Origin: Streptomyces sp. YIM 121038
GTDB taxonomy: Bacteria > Actinomycetota > Actinomycetes > Streptomycetales > Streptomycetaceae
Assembly: GCF_006088715.1 (NCBI RefSeq)
Contig: NZ_CP030771.1
Span: forward strand, 1,364,001 to 1,428,000
Reading direction: 5' to 3'
DNA: 64,000 bases
Positions 8,914 to 17,227 of the stretch are shown here, in pieces (within the stretch, counting starts at the first letter, position 1; each line of letters starts with the position of its first letter). The notes beneath the pieces were generated by a model. That model had not been told where the DNA came from. It made no database searches and worked only from the letters and a program-made list of their open reading frames with translations. A program made the position numbers and the translations under genes.

Positions 8914-9489
8914 CTAGCTCGGCCCCCAGCCGTCCCGCAGGAGCGCGAAGGCGGCGTCCAGGGCGCGTCCGGGGTCGTCGGCGCGCAGGGCGAAGGCCGA
9001 CGCCTCCAGGGCGAAGTGGGCGAAGGCGGCGCACCGGTAGTCGTCGGGGCGGCCGCCGGTGGCCTCGGCGACGGCCCGGGCGAGGGCGTCCTGGTGGCGC
9101 ATCCACATGCGGTGCCCGTACTCGCTCAGGGCCGGCGTCTCCTTGACCAGGCGCAGGAAGGCGGCGAAGCGCTCGTCCCGGCCGCCCGCGTCCGTCCGCA
9201 CCCGCTTGACGTACGCGCACAGCGCCCCGGGGATGTCCTGGCCCTCCGCCCGGTCGCGGACGGCGGCGACGAGCCCGGCCTCCCGCTCGGCGTCCTCGTC
9301 GAAGACCAGTGCCTCCTTGACGGGGAAGTACTTGAGCAGCGTGGTGGTCGACACGTCCACGGCGTCCGCGATGTCGCGGATGGTGACGTGGTCGTAGCCG
9401 CGGTCGAGGAACAGGGTCAGGGCGGTGTCGGCCAGCGCCCGGCGGGTGGCGGCCTTCTTGCGCTCGCGGCGCCCCACGGTTGCAGTCAT
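8914..9489 (-). CDS. TetR family transcriptional regulator
   Basis: The product is 191 aa. The HTH is VTIRDIADAVDVSTTTLLKYFPVKEAL, preceded by the basic GRRERKKAATRRALADTAL helix. The C-terminal domain resembles the MftR-like TetR_C group. It is divergent from the TetX-like monooxygenase at 9601. A palindrome overlapping its own start codon suggests autorepression and control of the oxidoreductase. Confidence 0.9.
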   Translation of the reverse strand: MTATVGRRERKKAATRRALADTALTLFLDRGYDHVTIRDIADAVDVSTTTLLKYFPVKEALVFDEDAEREAGLVAAVRDRAEGQDIPGALCAYVKRVRTDAGGRDERFAAFLRLVKETPALSEYGHRMWMRHQDALARAVAEATGGRPDDYRCAAFAHFALEASAFALRADDPGRALDAAFALLRDGWGPS

Positions 9490-9496
9490 GTCTGCA
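9481..9496. promoter_or_regulatory. Candidate TetR operator overlapping the tetR start codon
   Basis: TGCAGTCATGTCTGCA pairs at 7 of 8 positions and includes the tetR ATG (9487-9489). A second loosely symmetric element, GCACTTATTGCATGAGTG, lies at about 9536-9553, nearer the monooxygenase promoter. Confidence 0.5.
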
Positions 9497-9600
9497 TCAT
9501 AGAGAAAAACGACCGAACCCAAAAGTTGTGTCGTTGCACTTATTGCATGAGTGTGCTTTTGTGGCCGGGCAGCCGCCACTTCCAGAGAGAGGGCACCTCG

Positions 9601-10749
9601 ATGAACACCACCGCCCCGCGCGTCGCGATCGTCGGAGCCGGGCCCGGCGGGCTGGTCTGCGCCCGCGTCCTGCAACGGCACGGCATGCCCGTCACGGTCC
9701 ACGACCTCGACGCCTCTCCCGCCGCCCGGGACCAGGGCGGCACCCTGGACCTGCACCCCGGCACCGGCCAGGCCGCCCTGCGCGCGGCCGGCCTGCTCGA
9801 CGCGTTCCTCGCCCTGGCCCGGCCCGAGGGCCAACAGATGCGCCTGGTCGGCGCGGACGGCCGGATCGTGTTCGACGGCATCCCGCCCGAGGCCGCCACC
9901 CGCGAAGGCAACCCCGAGATAGACCGCGATCAGCTGCGCGGTCTGCTCCTGGACTCGCTCGCACCCGGCACCGTGCGCTGGGGCCACCGGCTCACCCGTG
10001 TCGAGCCCGTCGGCGGCGGCGTCCACCGCCTGCGCTTCGCCGACGGCACGAGCGCCGACGCCGACCTCGTCATCGGCGCCGACGGCGCCTGGTCCCGGGT
10101 CCGCCCTCTGCTGACGGACGCCACGCCGCGGTACACCGGCGTCACCTTCGTCGAGACCGGCTTCGACCACGTCGACACCCGCCACCCGCGCCTCGCGGCC
10201 CTCACCGCCGCGGGCACCATGATGGCCCTGCACGACCGCCGCGGCCTCGTCGCCCAGCGCACCGGCGGCGGACACATCCGCGCCTACGTCGCCCTGCGCG
10301 CCGACGAGGACTGGCACCGGCGGGCCGGACTCGACCTCGCCGACGCCGCCGCCGTACGGGCCGCCCTCCTGGACCGGTTCACCGGCTGGAGCGAGCCGCT
10401 GCTCGCCTTCATCACCGACACCGACCGGGGCTACGTCCACCGGCCCCTGTACGCGCTGCCCGTCCCGCACACCTGGGCGCCGACACCCGGCCTCACCCTC
10501 CTGGGAGACGCCGCCCACCTCATGTCACCGTTCTCCGGGACGGGGGCCAACCTCGCCATGCTCGACGGCGCCGACCTCGCCCGGGCGCTCGTCGGCCACG
10601 CCACCGTCGACGAGGCCGTCGCCGCCTACGAGAAGGTGCTGCTGCCGCGCTCGGCCGAGGCCGCCGCAGGCGCGGCCGAGGCCATCGACGACGCCTTCGG
10701 CCCCGACGGCGCCGACCGGGTCCTCGCCCACCTGACCGGACCCCGGTGA
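9601..10749 (+). CDS. FAD-dependent monooxygenase, TetX-like
   Basis: The product is 382 aa, close to TetX length. It shows the Rossmann FAD motif VAIVGAGPGGLVCARVL (residues 8-24), GGTLDLHPGTGQAAL, which matches the TetX/PHBH-subclass loop, DLVIGADGAWSRVR, and the FAD ribityl-binding GDAAHLMSPFSGTGANLAM. The family hydroxylates aromatic or tetracycline-type substrates with NADPH and oxygen. The ATG has GAGAGAGGG upstream. The adjacent TetR fits inducible drug inactivation or detoxification. The substrate cannot be read from sequence. Confidence 0.85.
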   Translation: MNTTAPRVAIVGAGPGGLVCARVLQRHGMPVTVHDLDASPAARDQGGTLDLHPGTGQAALRAAGLLDAFLALARPEGQQMRLVGADGRIVFDGIPPEAATREGNPEIDRDQLRGLLLDSLAPGTVRWGHRLTRVEPVGGGVHRLRFADGTSADADLVIGADGAWSRVRPLLTDATPRYTGVTFVETGFDHVDTRHPRLAALTAAGTMMALHDRRGLVAQRTGGGHIRAYVALRADEDWHRRAGLDLADAAAVRAALLDRFTGWSEPLLAFITDTDRGYVHRPLYALPVPHTWAPTPGLTLLGDAAHLMSPFSGTGANLAMLDGADLARALVGHATVDEAVAAYEKVLLPRSAEAAAGAAEAIDDAFGPDGADRVLAHLTGPR

Positions 10750-11162
10750 CCGGGCCCACCGGCGGTAGGGCTCAGAGCACAGGCGCGCGCGGCCCGTTCG
10801 GCTCGTCCAGGCGCCGGTCGACCACGGCCCTGGCGACCTCGGCGACCTCGTCCCGCGCCACCTGCCGGTAGCCGTCCTCGGACCGGTGCTCATGCGCGTC
10901 CCTCCCGGGCCTGCCGGCCGATCCGTGCTCGCCGGCGGACCGTCCGGCGCCCCCTACCCGCAACCCCAATCGGGTAACCCCGGCGACGAGTTGGTCCGCT
11001 CCCCGCCCGGTCCGCGACGCGCGGGCGAAACGCGTGCCCCGTACAACCCTCACGCCCCATCCTTGGTCGAAGAGGGCGCCGGAGGAACGGAACGGGCTTG
11101 TCCGGACCACCCCCGTACCGCCCGGACAGCCCTTCCCCACCTTTCCTCAACGGGAGCTCTTC
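10750..11162. other. Intergenic stretch holding a possible gene remnant
   Basis: This is 413 bp between the monooxygenase and the FG-GAP gene. Most has no recognisable gene. On the minus strand, 10772-10893 shows codon bias without an intact start (described separately). The region 11100-11160 probably carries the FG-GAP promoter and its GGGAG ribosome site. Confidence 0.4.
10772..10893 (-). pseudogene. Possible frameshifted small gene
   Basis: A strong ribosome site (GGGAGGG, 6 bp before ATG at 10891-10893) opens a frame that lacks coding bias. One frame over, the stretch ending at the TGA 10772-10774 has almost exclusively G/C third positions and reads RQVARDEVAEVARAVVDRRL. The distance from ATG to stop (122 bp) is not a multiple of three, so one indel would separate start and body. 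This may be a decayed 40-codon gene, or chance bias. Confidence 0.3.
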
Positions 11163-12668
11163 TTGCGCAAGAACCGTTCGGCCGCGCTCACCGCGGCCTC
11201 CTTCCTGCTGCTCACCGGGGCGGGTGTGGCCGCCGCCCCCGCCGCGCTCGCGGGCACGCCGGGCAGCACGCACGCCAACGACCGCAACAGCGACTACAAC
11301 GGCGACGGCTACGAGGACCTGCTGGTCGGCGCGCCCGGCGCGACCGTGGACGGCCACAAGGGCGCCGGGCTCGTCACCGTGCAGTACGGCTCCCGGCAGG
11401 GCATCGGCACCACCCGCGTGGCCCGGCTCAGCGAGGCCTCCACCGGTGGCGACGGCACCCCCGAGGCGGGCGACGGCTTCGGCACCACCGTCGCGAGCGG
11501 CGACCTGAACTCCGACGGCTACGACGACGCCGTGATCGCCGCGCCCGGCGAGGACGTCGACGGACAGCGCGACGCGGGCCGCGTGACGATCTTCTGGGGC
11601 ACCAAGAAGGGCCTCAAGCCCGGCCTCAGCGACTGGATCGAGGCCGAGGAGCCGCGCGCGGGCGAGCGGTTCGGCACCGGGGTGGCCGCAGCCCGGTTCA
11701 GCGGCGCGACCGAGGGCGACGTCCTCGCCGTGACCGACCGCGACGAACTGGACACCTACACCTACGGCGACCAGCCGCACATACCCGCGGGCCGGGCGTT
11801 CCGGCGGCAGTCCTCCCAGCCCCTCGCCGGGCCGGTCGCGGGGGCCGACGGGGCGCGGGCCGCCGCCCGCCGCGTCGTGCTGTCCAAGTCGCTGACCACC
11901 GGGGACTACGACGACAACGGCTTCGCCGACCTCGTGGTCTCCGGCGTGACGACCGGCGCCGAACCCGGGCACGGCTGGTCGACGTACTACTCCGGCCACG
12001 CCGCGGGCCTCACCAAGGAGCGCGAGCTGCGCGGCGGCCCCGTCGCCGCCACCGGGGACATCGACGGCGACGGCTACGACGACCTGGTGACCGGCGAGCC
12101 CGACTCGCCCGACGACGGCGGCGAGACGCTGACCGGCGGCCTGGTCGGCGTCCGCTACGGCAGCCCGAACGGCCCCTCCTCGGCGGTGAAGTGGTGGAGC
12201 CAGGGCACCGCGGGCGTACCCGGCGTCGTGGAGAAGGGCGACCGCTGGGGCGCCGACCTGTCCGTGGACGACACGAACCACGACGGCTACGCGGACGTCG
12301 CGATCGGCGCACCCGGCGAGGACGTCGGGCGGGTCGCGGACGCGGGCGCGGTGTGGGTGCTCCGCGGCGCGCGCGGCGGCCTGACCACGCGCGGTGCCGC
12401 CTCCTGGACGCAGAACAGCGCGGGCGTTCCCGGGGTGGCCGAGCAGGGCGACGAGTGGGGCGCGCAGGTACGACTCGCGGACCCGAACCGCGACCGCCGC
12501 TTCGATCTGATCGCCTCGGCGCCGGGCGAGAACGCCGGTGACGGTGTCGCGTGGTTCCTCCCGGCCGCGCGGGGCGGCGTCACCGCCTCCGGGTCCTGGA
12601 CGTTCGGCGTGAAGTCGCTCGGCGTACCCGTCGACGGGGCCGCGTTCGGCACGGCGATCGACGAGTAG
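11163..12668 (+). CDS. Secreted FG-GAP (integrin alpha-like) repeat protein
   Basis: The product is 501 aa from a TTG start at 11163, chosen because GGGAG lies 7 bp upstream and the next residues (RKNRSAALTAASFLLLTGAGVAAAPAALAG, in parts) form a Sec signal peptide. Six to seven FG-GAP repeats follow, each with a calcium-binding D-x-N-x-DG-x-x-D loop, such as DYNGDGYED, DLNSDGYDD, DIDGDGYDD and DTNHDGYAD, usually followed by GAPGED. The predicted structure is a seven-bladed beta-propeller. It is secreted and probably mediates Ca-dependent binding; no enzymatic domain is seen. Confidence 0.88.
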   Translation: MRKNRSAALTAASFLLLTGAGVAAAPAALAGTPGSTHANDRNSDYNGDGYEDLLVGAPGATVDGHKGAGLVTVQYGSRQGIGTTRVARLSEASTGGDGTPEAGDGFGTTVASGDLNSDGYDDAVIAAPGEDVDGQRDAGRVTIFWGTKKGLKPGLSDWIEAEEPRAGERFGTGVAAARFSGATEGDVLAVTDRDELDTYTYGDQPHIPAGRAFRRQSSQPLAGPVAGADGARAAARRVVLSKSLTTGDYDDNGFADLVVSGVTTGAEPGHGWSTYYSGHAAGLTKERELRGGPVAATGDIDGDGYDDLVTGEPDSPDDGGETLTGGLVGVRYGSPNGPSSAVKWWSQGTAGVPGVVEKGDRWGADLSVDDTNHDGYADVAIGAPGEDVGRVADAGAVWVLRGARGGLTTRGAASWTQNSAGVPGVAEQGDEWGAQVRLADPNRDRRFDLIASAPGENAGDGVAWFLPAARGGVTASGSWTFGVKSLGVPVDGAAFGTAIDE

Positions 12669-12672
12669 CGCG

Positions 12673-12714
12673 CCCCTGCGGCGACGGGCCGAGGGACCGG
12701 CCCGGCGTCAGGGG
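12673..12714 (+). terminator. Imperfect hairpin after the FG-GAP gene
   Basis: CCCCTG/CAGGGG and CGGGCC/GGCCCG arms form a bulged stem just after the FG-GAP stop. The stem is imperfect and there is no T tract. Confidence 0.4.
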
Positions 12715-12800
12715 ACGGAGGCCGTCGGGCAGTTGGTCCGCACCACATGCTTGACGGCCCTATTCCGTTTGCCCTAAACCAAGTAGAGGCACCGCAGGGC

Positions 12801-12814
12801 TGTGAGCGCTCTCA
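12801..12814. promoter_or_regulatory. CebR-like LacI-family operator upstream of GH16
   Basis: TGTGAGCGCTCTCA differs at two positions from the Streptomyces CebR box TGGGAGCGCTCCCA and keeps the central GAGCGCTC palindrome. It lies about 57 bp upstream of the GH16 start, which fits sugar-responsive repression of a secreted glucanase. Confidence 0.6.
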
Positions 12815-12870
12815 GCGTTCACTTCCCGACGCTTGATTGTCATGCACACACCCCCACGCGAAGCGATGTG

Positions 12871-13737
12871 ATGACAGTGCTTCCTCACTCCCGTCCTCGC
12901 CGCCGCCGCGCCGCGCTCGGCGCGCTCGCCGCGGCCTGCTGCGCCCTCGCCGTGAGCCCCGCCGCCGCGTCGGCCCCGCCCGCGCCGCGCCCCGCCGCGG
13001 CCCTCGCGTTCACCGACGACTTCAACGGGCCCGCGGGCGCGGCGGTCGACGGCGGCAAGTGGCAGCTGGAGACCGGCGACAACGTCAACAACCACGAGCG
13101 GCAGTACTACACCTCAGGCGCCAAGAACGCGGCCCTGGACGGCCAGGGCAACCTGGTCATCACCGCGCGCAAGGAGAACCCGGCCAACTACGCGTGCTGG
13201 TACGGCCGGTGCGAGTACACCTCCGCGCGCCTGAACACGGCGGGGCGGTTCACCCAGGCCTACGGGCACGTCGAGGCCCGGATGAAGGTGCCCCGGGGCC
13301 AGGGCATGTGGCCCGCGTTCTGGATGCTCGGCACCGACATCGGCAGCGTGGGCTGGCCGAACTGCGGCGAGATCGACATCATGGAGAACGTCGGCTTCGA
13401 GCCCGGCACGGTCCACGGCACGCTGCACGGCCCCGGCTACTCCGGCTCCGGCGGCATCGGAGCGGCGTACACCCTGCCCGGCGGCGAGGCGTTCGCGGAC
13501 AAGTTCCACACCTTCGCCGTGGACTGGTCGCCGAACAAGGTCACCTGGTCCGTCGACGGCCGGGTCTACCAGACCCGCACCCCGGCCGACCTCGGCGGCA
13601 GGCAGTGGGCGTTCAACAAGCCGTTCTTCCTCATCCTCAACCTCGCCGTCGGCGGCTACTGGCCGGGCGACCCGAACGGCAGCACCGTCTTCCCGCAGAG
13701 GCTGACCGTCGACTACGTCCGCGTCACGGGCGGCTGA
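12871..13737 (+). CDS. Secreted GH16 endo-beta-1,3-glucanase
   Basis: The product is 288 aa. A twin-Arg-rich n-region (SRPRRRRAALGALAAACCALA) and AAASA site indicate export. The GH16 catalytic motif is GEIDIMENVG with nucleophile Glu167, Asp169 and acid/base Glu172, preceded by the substrate-cleft signature MWPAFWMLG. The family hydrolyses beta-1,3 (laminarin, callose) or mixed-link glucans. No binding module is attached. The ATG at 12871 starts at the signal peptide; the upstream frame (from 12802) runs through the operator and is rejected. Confidence 0.9.
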   Translation: MTVLPHSRPRRRRAALGALAAACCALAVSPAAASAPPAPRPAAALAFTDDFNGPAGAAVDGGKWQLETGDNVNNHERQYYTSGAKNAALDGQGNLVITARKENPANYACWYGRCEYTSARLNTAGRFTQAYGHVEARMKVPRGQGMWPAFWMLGTDIGSVGWPNCGEIDIMENVGFEPGTVHGTLHGPGYSGSGGIGAAYTLPGGEAFADKFHTFAVDWSPNKVTWSVDGRVYQTRTPADLGGRQWAFNKPFFLILNLAVGGYWPGDPNGSTVFPQRLTVDYVRVTGG

Positions 13738-13967
13738 CCCGCGCCGGGGGGGGGCGGCCGAAGTCGCTCCTCGCAGCGCCCCGCGGGGGGGGCATGCCGT
13801 CCGTTGATCGTCGTACAGGACGTGCAAGGGGCGTTCATTTCCTGCACTGCTGTGGTCCACTTCCAGCGTTTTGGGACGCCTTCTCTGCATCTGCGCGCGG
13901 CGTCACCCGGGGTGGAAGAGACTGCCCTTGCCCGTGCGGGCGGTGTGCGGGCAGGGGGGAGCCGAAA

Positions 13968-16073
13968 GTGGCGGTGGAGCAGTCGCGGGTGGGGAATCTG
14001 CCGGCCGTGAGGACGAGGCTGGTGGGCCGCCAGGGTGAACTGGCGGAGATCGCGCGGCTGTTCGCGGGACCATCGCGGCTGGTGACCTTGACGGGAGTCG
14101 GCGGGGTGGGCAAGACCCGGCTCGCCCTGGAGGCCGCTGCCAGGCTCCAGCCGCGGTTCCGGGACGGGGTGTGGCTGGTGGAGCTGTCGGCGTTGGGCGA
14201 GGGCAAGTCGCTGCCGTTCGCGATCGCCGAGGCGCTGCCGCTGGTGGACCAGAGCACCCGCCCGATGATCGACGTCCTGGCCGAGTACCTGGCGGACCGG
14301 GAGGCGCTGCTGGTCCTGGACACCTGCGAGCACCTGACGGAGGCCTGTTCGCTGGCCGTGCAGGCGCTGGTGCGGGCCGCTCCCGCCGTGCGGGTTCTGA
14401 CCACCAGCCGCCGGCTGCTGGGCGCCCCGGGTGAGGAGGTGTTCACCGTGGAGCCGCTGCCGGTCCCCGAGTCCGGCGATCCCGCGGCGGCGCGGGCGGA
14501 CGCGGTGGTGCTGCTGGCCGAGCGCGCCGCCGTGCGGATCCCCGGCCTCGCCCGCTCCGAGGCCGAGCGGAGCGGGTTCATCCGCCTGGCCCGGCGCCTG
14601 GAGGGCCTGCCGCTCGCCATCGAGCTGGCCGCGGCACGCCTGGGCGAGATGTCCGTCGAGGAGCTCACCCATGCCCTGGACGACCGGTTCGCCGTCCTGG
14701 GAGACACCGATGAGGTGGTGTACGAGGCCGATCCTCCCTGGCACCAGGCGCTGCGGACCGCGATCGGCTGGAGCCATCAGCTGTGCACCCCGGCCGAACG
14801 GCTGCTGTGGGCGCGGATCTCGGTGTTCGCCGGGACGTTCGACGTGGAGGCGGCACAGCAGGTGTGCACCGACACGCGTCTGGCCGCCGAGCGCGTTCCC
14901 GGCCTGCTGGCCGCCCTGGTGGACAAGTCGATCCTCGTCCCGCAGCTCGCCGCCGGGCGCGGAGCGCGCTACCGGATGCTGGACACGCTGCGCGAATACG
15001 GCGCCGGCTGGCTGCGCGGTCTGGGCGAGGAGGTGGAGCTGCGCTGCCGCCACCGGATCCACTACCGGGCCCTGGCCCTGGCGGCGGACGCCGCCTGGAT
15101 GGGCCCCGACCAGGCCGCCTGGTACGAGCGGGCGTCCGCCGACTACGCCAACTTCCGCACGGCCCTCGACTTCTGCCTGGGCGAGGGAGAGGACCCGCGG
15201 ACCGCGCTGGAGCTGGCCGGGGCGCTGTGGTTCTTCTGGCTCGGCTGCGGCTTCCTGCGCGAGGGCCGTCACTACCTCGACCGGGCCCTGCGCCTGGGCC
15301 CGGTCGCGGGCCCGGTGCAGAGCAAGGCGGTGTGGGCCTGCGGCGCGGTCGCGCTGGGGCAGGCGGACTGCGACGCGGCGGCCCGGCTGGCAGCGGTGTT
15401 CCGGTCCCACGCCGAGACGGCCGGCGATCCGGCCATGCTGTGCGCGGCCGCGCACCTCGAAGGCGGGCGCCTGGTGCTGACCGGACGGCCCGCCGAGGCC
15501 GCCACCGTCCTCGATGTCGCGCCCTACACCGAGGACCACGACGGCGGCTACACCGGGGCGCGCTTCCTGGCCTGGGCGGTGCGCGTGTTCGCCCACACCA
15601 ACCTCGGCGAGTTCGCGCGGGCCTGCGCGGTGGCGGACGCCCTGCGCGCGGCGTGTGACGAGCGCGGTGAGCGGTGGGCCCGGGCCTTCGCCGACTACGT
15701 CCACGGCCAAGCGGCGTACGGCCTGGGCCGACTGGACGAGGCCGCCGCACACGCCCGCACCGCCCTGGAGGGCAAGGCCCTGCTCCACGACAGCATCGGC
15801 ATCGGCACCGCCATCGACCTGCTGGCCTGCCTGGCCGCCACCACCGGCCACGGCGAACGCGCGGCCCGGCTGCTCGGCATCGGCCAACAGACCTGGAACA
15901 CCATCGGCCGCGCCCAGCTGGGCATCCCCGAACTCATCGCCGCCCGCGAGGCCTGCGAACGCGGCGCACGCGCCGGCGCCGGGGACGCCGCGTACGAGGC
16001 GGCCTTCCACCGGGGCCTGGCGGACAGCAGCAGCGACGGCCTCGCCTACGCCCTGCGCCACGACGCGCCCTGA
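13968..16073 (+). CDS. AfsR/LuxR-type NB-ARC ATPase with TPR-like C-terminus, no DNA-binding domain visible
   Basis: The product is 701 aa from GTG at 13968, 7 bp after GGGGGGA. It opens with the NTPase region: LVGRQGELAEIARLF, P-loop GVGGVGKT (43-50), Walker B LLVLDTCEH, and the sensor TTSRRLLG. The second half is helical and TPR-like (DRALRLGPVAG, GRLDEAAAHARTALEG, ARLLGIGQQTW). Family members normally have an N-terminal winged helix or a C-terminal LuxR HTH. Here the protein stops right after the last helical repeats (AYALRHDAP), so it has neither. It may be a truncated regulator or a partner of another one. It ends tail-to-tail with the terpene cyclase gene. Confidence 0.8.
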   Translation: MAVEQSRVGNLPAVRTRLVGRQGELAEIARLFAGPSRLVTLTGVGGVGKTRLALEAAARLQPRFRDGVWLVELSALGEGKSLPFAIAEALPLVDQSTRPMIDVLAEYLADREALLVLDTCEHLTEACSLAVQALVRAAPAVRVLTTSRRLLGAPGEEVFTVEPLPVPESGDPAAARADAVVLLAERAAVRIPGLARSEAERSGFIRLARRLEGLPLAIELAAARLGEMSVEELTHALDDRFAVLGDTDEVVYEADPPWHQALRTAIGWSHQLCTPAERLLWARISVFAGTFDVEAAQQVCTDTRLAAERVPGLLAALVDKSILVPQLAAGRGARYRMLDTLREYGAGWLRGLGEEVELRCRHRIHYRALALAADAAWMGPDQAAWYERASADYANFRTALDFCLGEGEDPRTALELAGALWFFWLGCGFLREGRHYLDRALRLGPVAGPVQSKAVWACGAVALGQADCDAAARLAAVFRSHAETAGDPAMLCAAAHLEGGRLVLTGRPAEAATVLDVAPYTEDHDGGYTGARFLAWAVRVFAHTNLGEFARACAVADALRAACDERGERWARAFADYVHGQAAYGLGRLDEAAAHARTALEGKALLHDSIGIGTAIDLLACLAATTGHGERAARLLGIGQQTWNTIGRAQLGIPELIAAREACERGARAGAGDAAYEAAFHRGLADSSSDGLAYALRHDAP

Positions 16074-16148
16074 CCGTGCGGCCACGGCTTCGGCACCGGC
16101 CTGAACCGCGTCGAGCTGCCGACGCTTCCCCTTACCGAGCGAGGGGGG

Positions 16149-17180
16149 CTACATGAGGGAGCTCTGGCCGGGGTTTCGGAGCTCCGGGGCCGGGAGAAGG
16201 GTGGCGCGCGTGCGGAGGAGAGGGCCGTACCGGGGGGCGTGGAGATGCCAGTTGGCGATTCCGGCGACCAAGTGCTGCACGCTGTGGACGTAGCGTTCCA
16301 CGGCGGGCCGACCCCGGTGGCCGGCAAGGAGTTCCGCGGTGCACTGTTGGGTTTCGCGTACCAGGGTGTTGTGCCACTGGGCGATGGCTTCGATGCTGTC
16401 CGACAGCGTGCAGGCGTTTTCGTGCTGGTGCATCAGAACCACGTTGGGGGCGGGACCTCCGTTGTCGTCCTTCTCCAGCGAGGCCACGTCGTTGAACATG
16501 CCGAACAACAGACAGGCGTTCTCTTCCAGTTTGCGCAGCCTGGGGTCCTCCCATGCGGTCTGAGGGATGAAGCAGTCGTCAGCGATCTCCAAGAGCGGCA
16601 TGAAGGGGAGTACACCGGGGGTGAAGGGCCGGATCTTCGCGTAGAAGTCCAGTCCCATCCATTGCTCTGCGGCGAGGGGTTCTTCTGTCAGGGAGACCCG
16701 ATTGCACGCTTTGAGTTCGTAGTGCAGGCGGTCTTGCCACAGATCGTGCCGGGAGGACGGCATCAGGTCCCGGGCGCGCGCCTTCACGTCCTGGTATCCC
16801 GTGACGTACCCGGCGAGGACCGGGTGGACGGAGCCGGTTGGGCCTTCGAAGAACTCGGCGCAGGCGTCGGCCAGTTCGACGCGTTCCTTCTCCTTGAGCG
16901 TCGGACCGAGGCGTTCGAGAGCATCGTCGAGCACAGTGATCCACAGTGCGAAGTCGCTGCTGAGCTGGAGCAGTTGGATGTTACTGGTCAGAGGATGGAT
17001 CCATCCGGCGTACGCTCCCATGTTGAGGCCGCGCCCCATGGCATGCAGGCCGTGAGGGGGCGCGTCGGGCAGGCCGACACGGTCACCCCACCGCAGCGAC
17101 ACGTCGGTCAGCGCATGGGAGAGGTGGTTGCGGGGCGCCCCCCAGGAAGGGGGATAGCGAAAGGCAGGCAAGTCCGGCAT
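16149..17180 (-). CDS. Class I terpene synthase (terpene cyclase)
   Basis: The product is 343 aa, the usual size for a bacterial sesqui/diterpene cyclase. Metal motif 1 is DDALE (85-89, DDxxE type). The NSE triad is NDVASLEKD (230-238), with Asp instead of Glu at the last ligand. The diphosphate sensor Arg184 is exactly 46 residues upstream of the NSE, and the RY pair is at 317-318, about 80 residues after it, both as in characterised bacterial cyclases. All ionisation motifs are therefore present. The ATG has GGAG 8 bp upstream. It is the last gene of a leftward run with the SDR and cis-prenyltransferase. The product cannot be predicted from motifs. Confidence 0.9.
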   Translation of the reverse strand: MPDLPAFRYPPSWGAPRNHLSHALTDVSLRWGDRVGLPDAPPHGLHAMGRGLNMGAYAGWIHPLTSNIQLLQLSSDFALWITVLDDALERLGPTLKEKERVELADACAEFFEGPTGSVHPVLAGYVTGYQDVKARARDLMPSSRHDLWQDRLHYELKACNRVSLTEEPLAAEQWMGLDFYAKIRPFTPGVLPFMPLLEIADDCFIPQTAWEDPRLRKLEENACLLFGMFNDVASLEKDDNGGPAPNVVLMHQHENACTLSDSIEAIAQWHNTLVRETQQCTAELLAGHRGRPAVERYVHSVQHLVAGIANWHLHAPRYGPLLRTRATLLPAPELRNPGQSSLM

Positions 17181-17227
17181 GTCGAATACTCCAGTCCGTG
17201 TCAGGGGCGTGTGCTGCGGCCGGTGCG

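Noticed and set aside
8200..10749. An 849-codon frame ending in the TetX-like gene
   Set aside because: Only the part from 9601 has Rossmann and FAD motifs and a ribosome site; the rest is antisense to the DHFR-like and TetR genes.
12837..13967. Extension of the ATPase gene across the GH16 gene
   Set aside because: The extension is the GH16 gene read out of frame; the GTG at 13968 has a strong ribosome site and the domain begins there.
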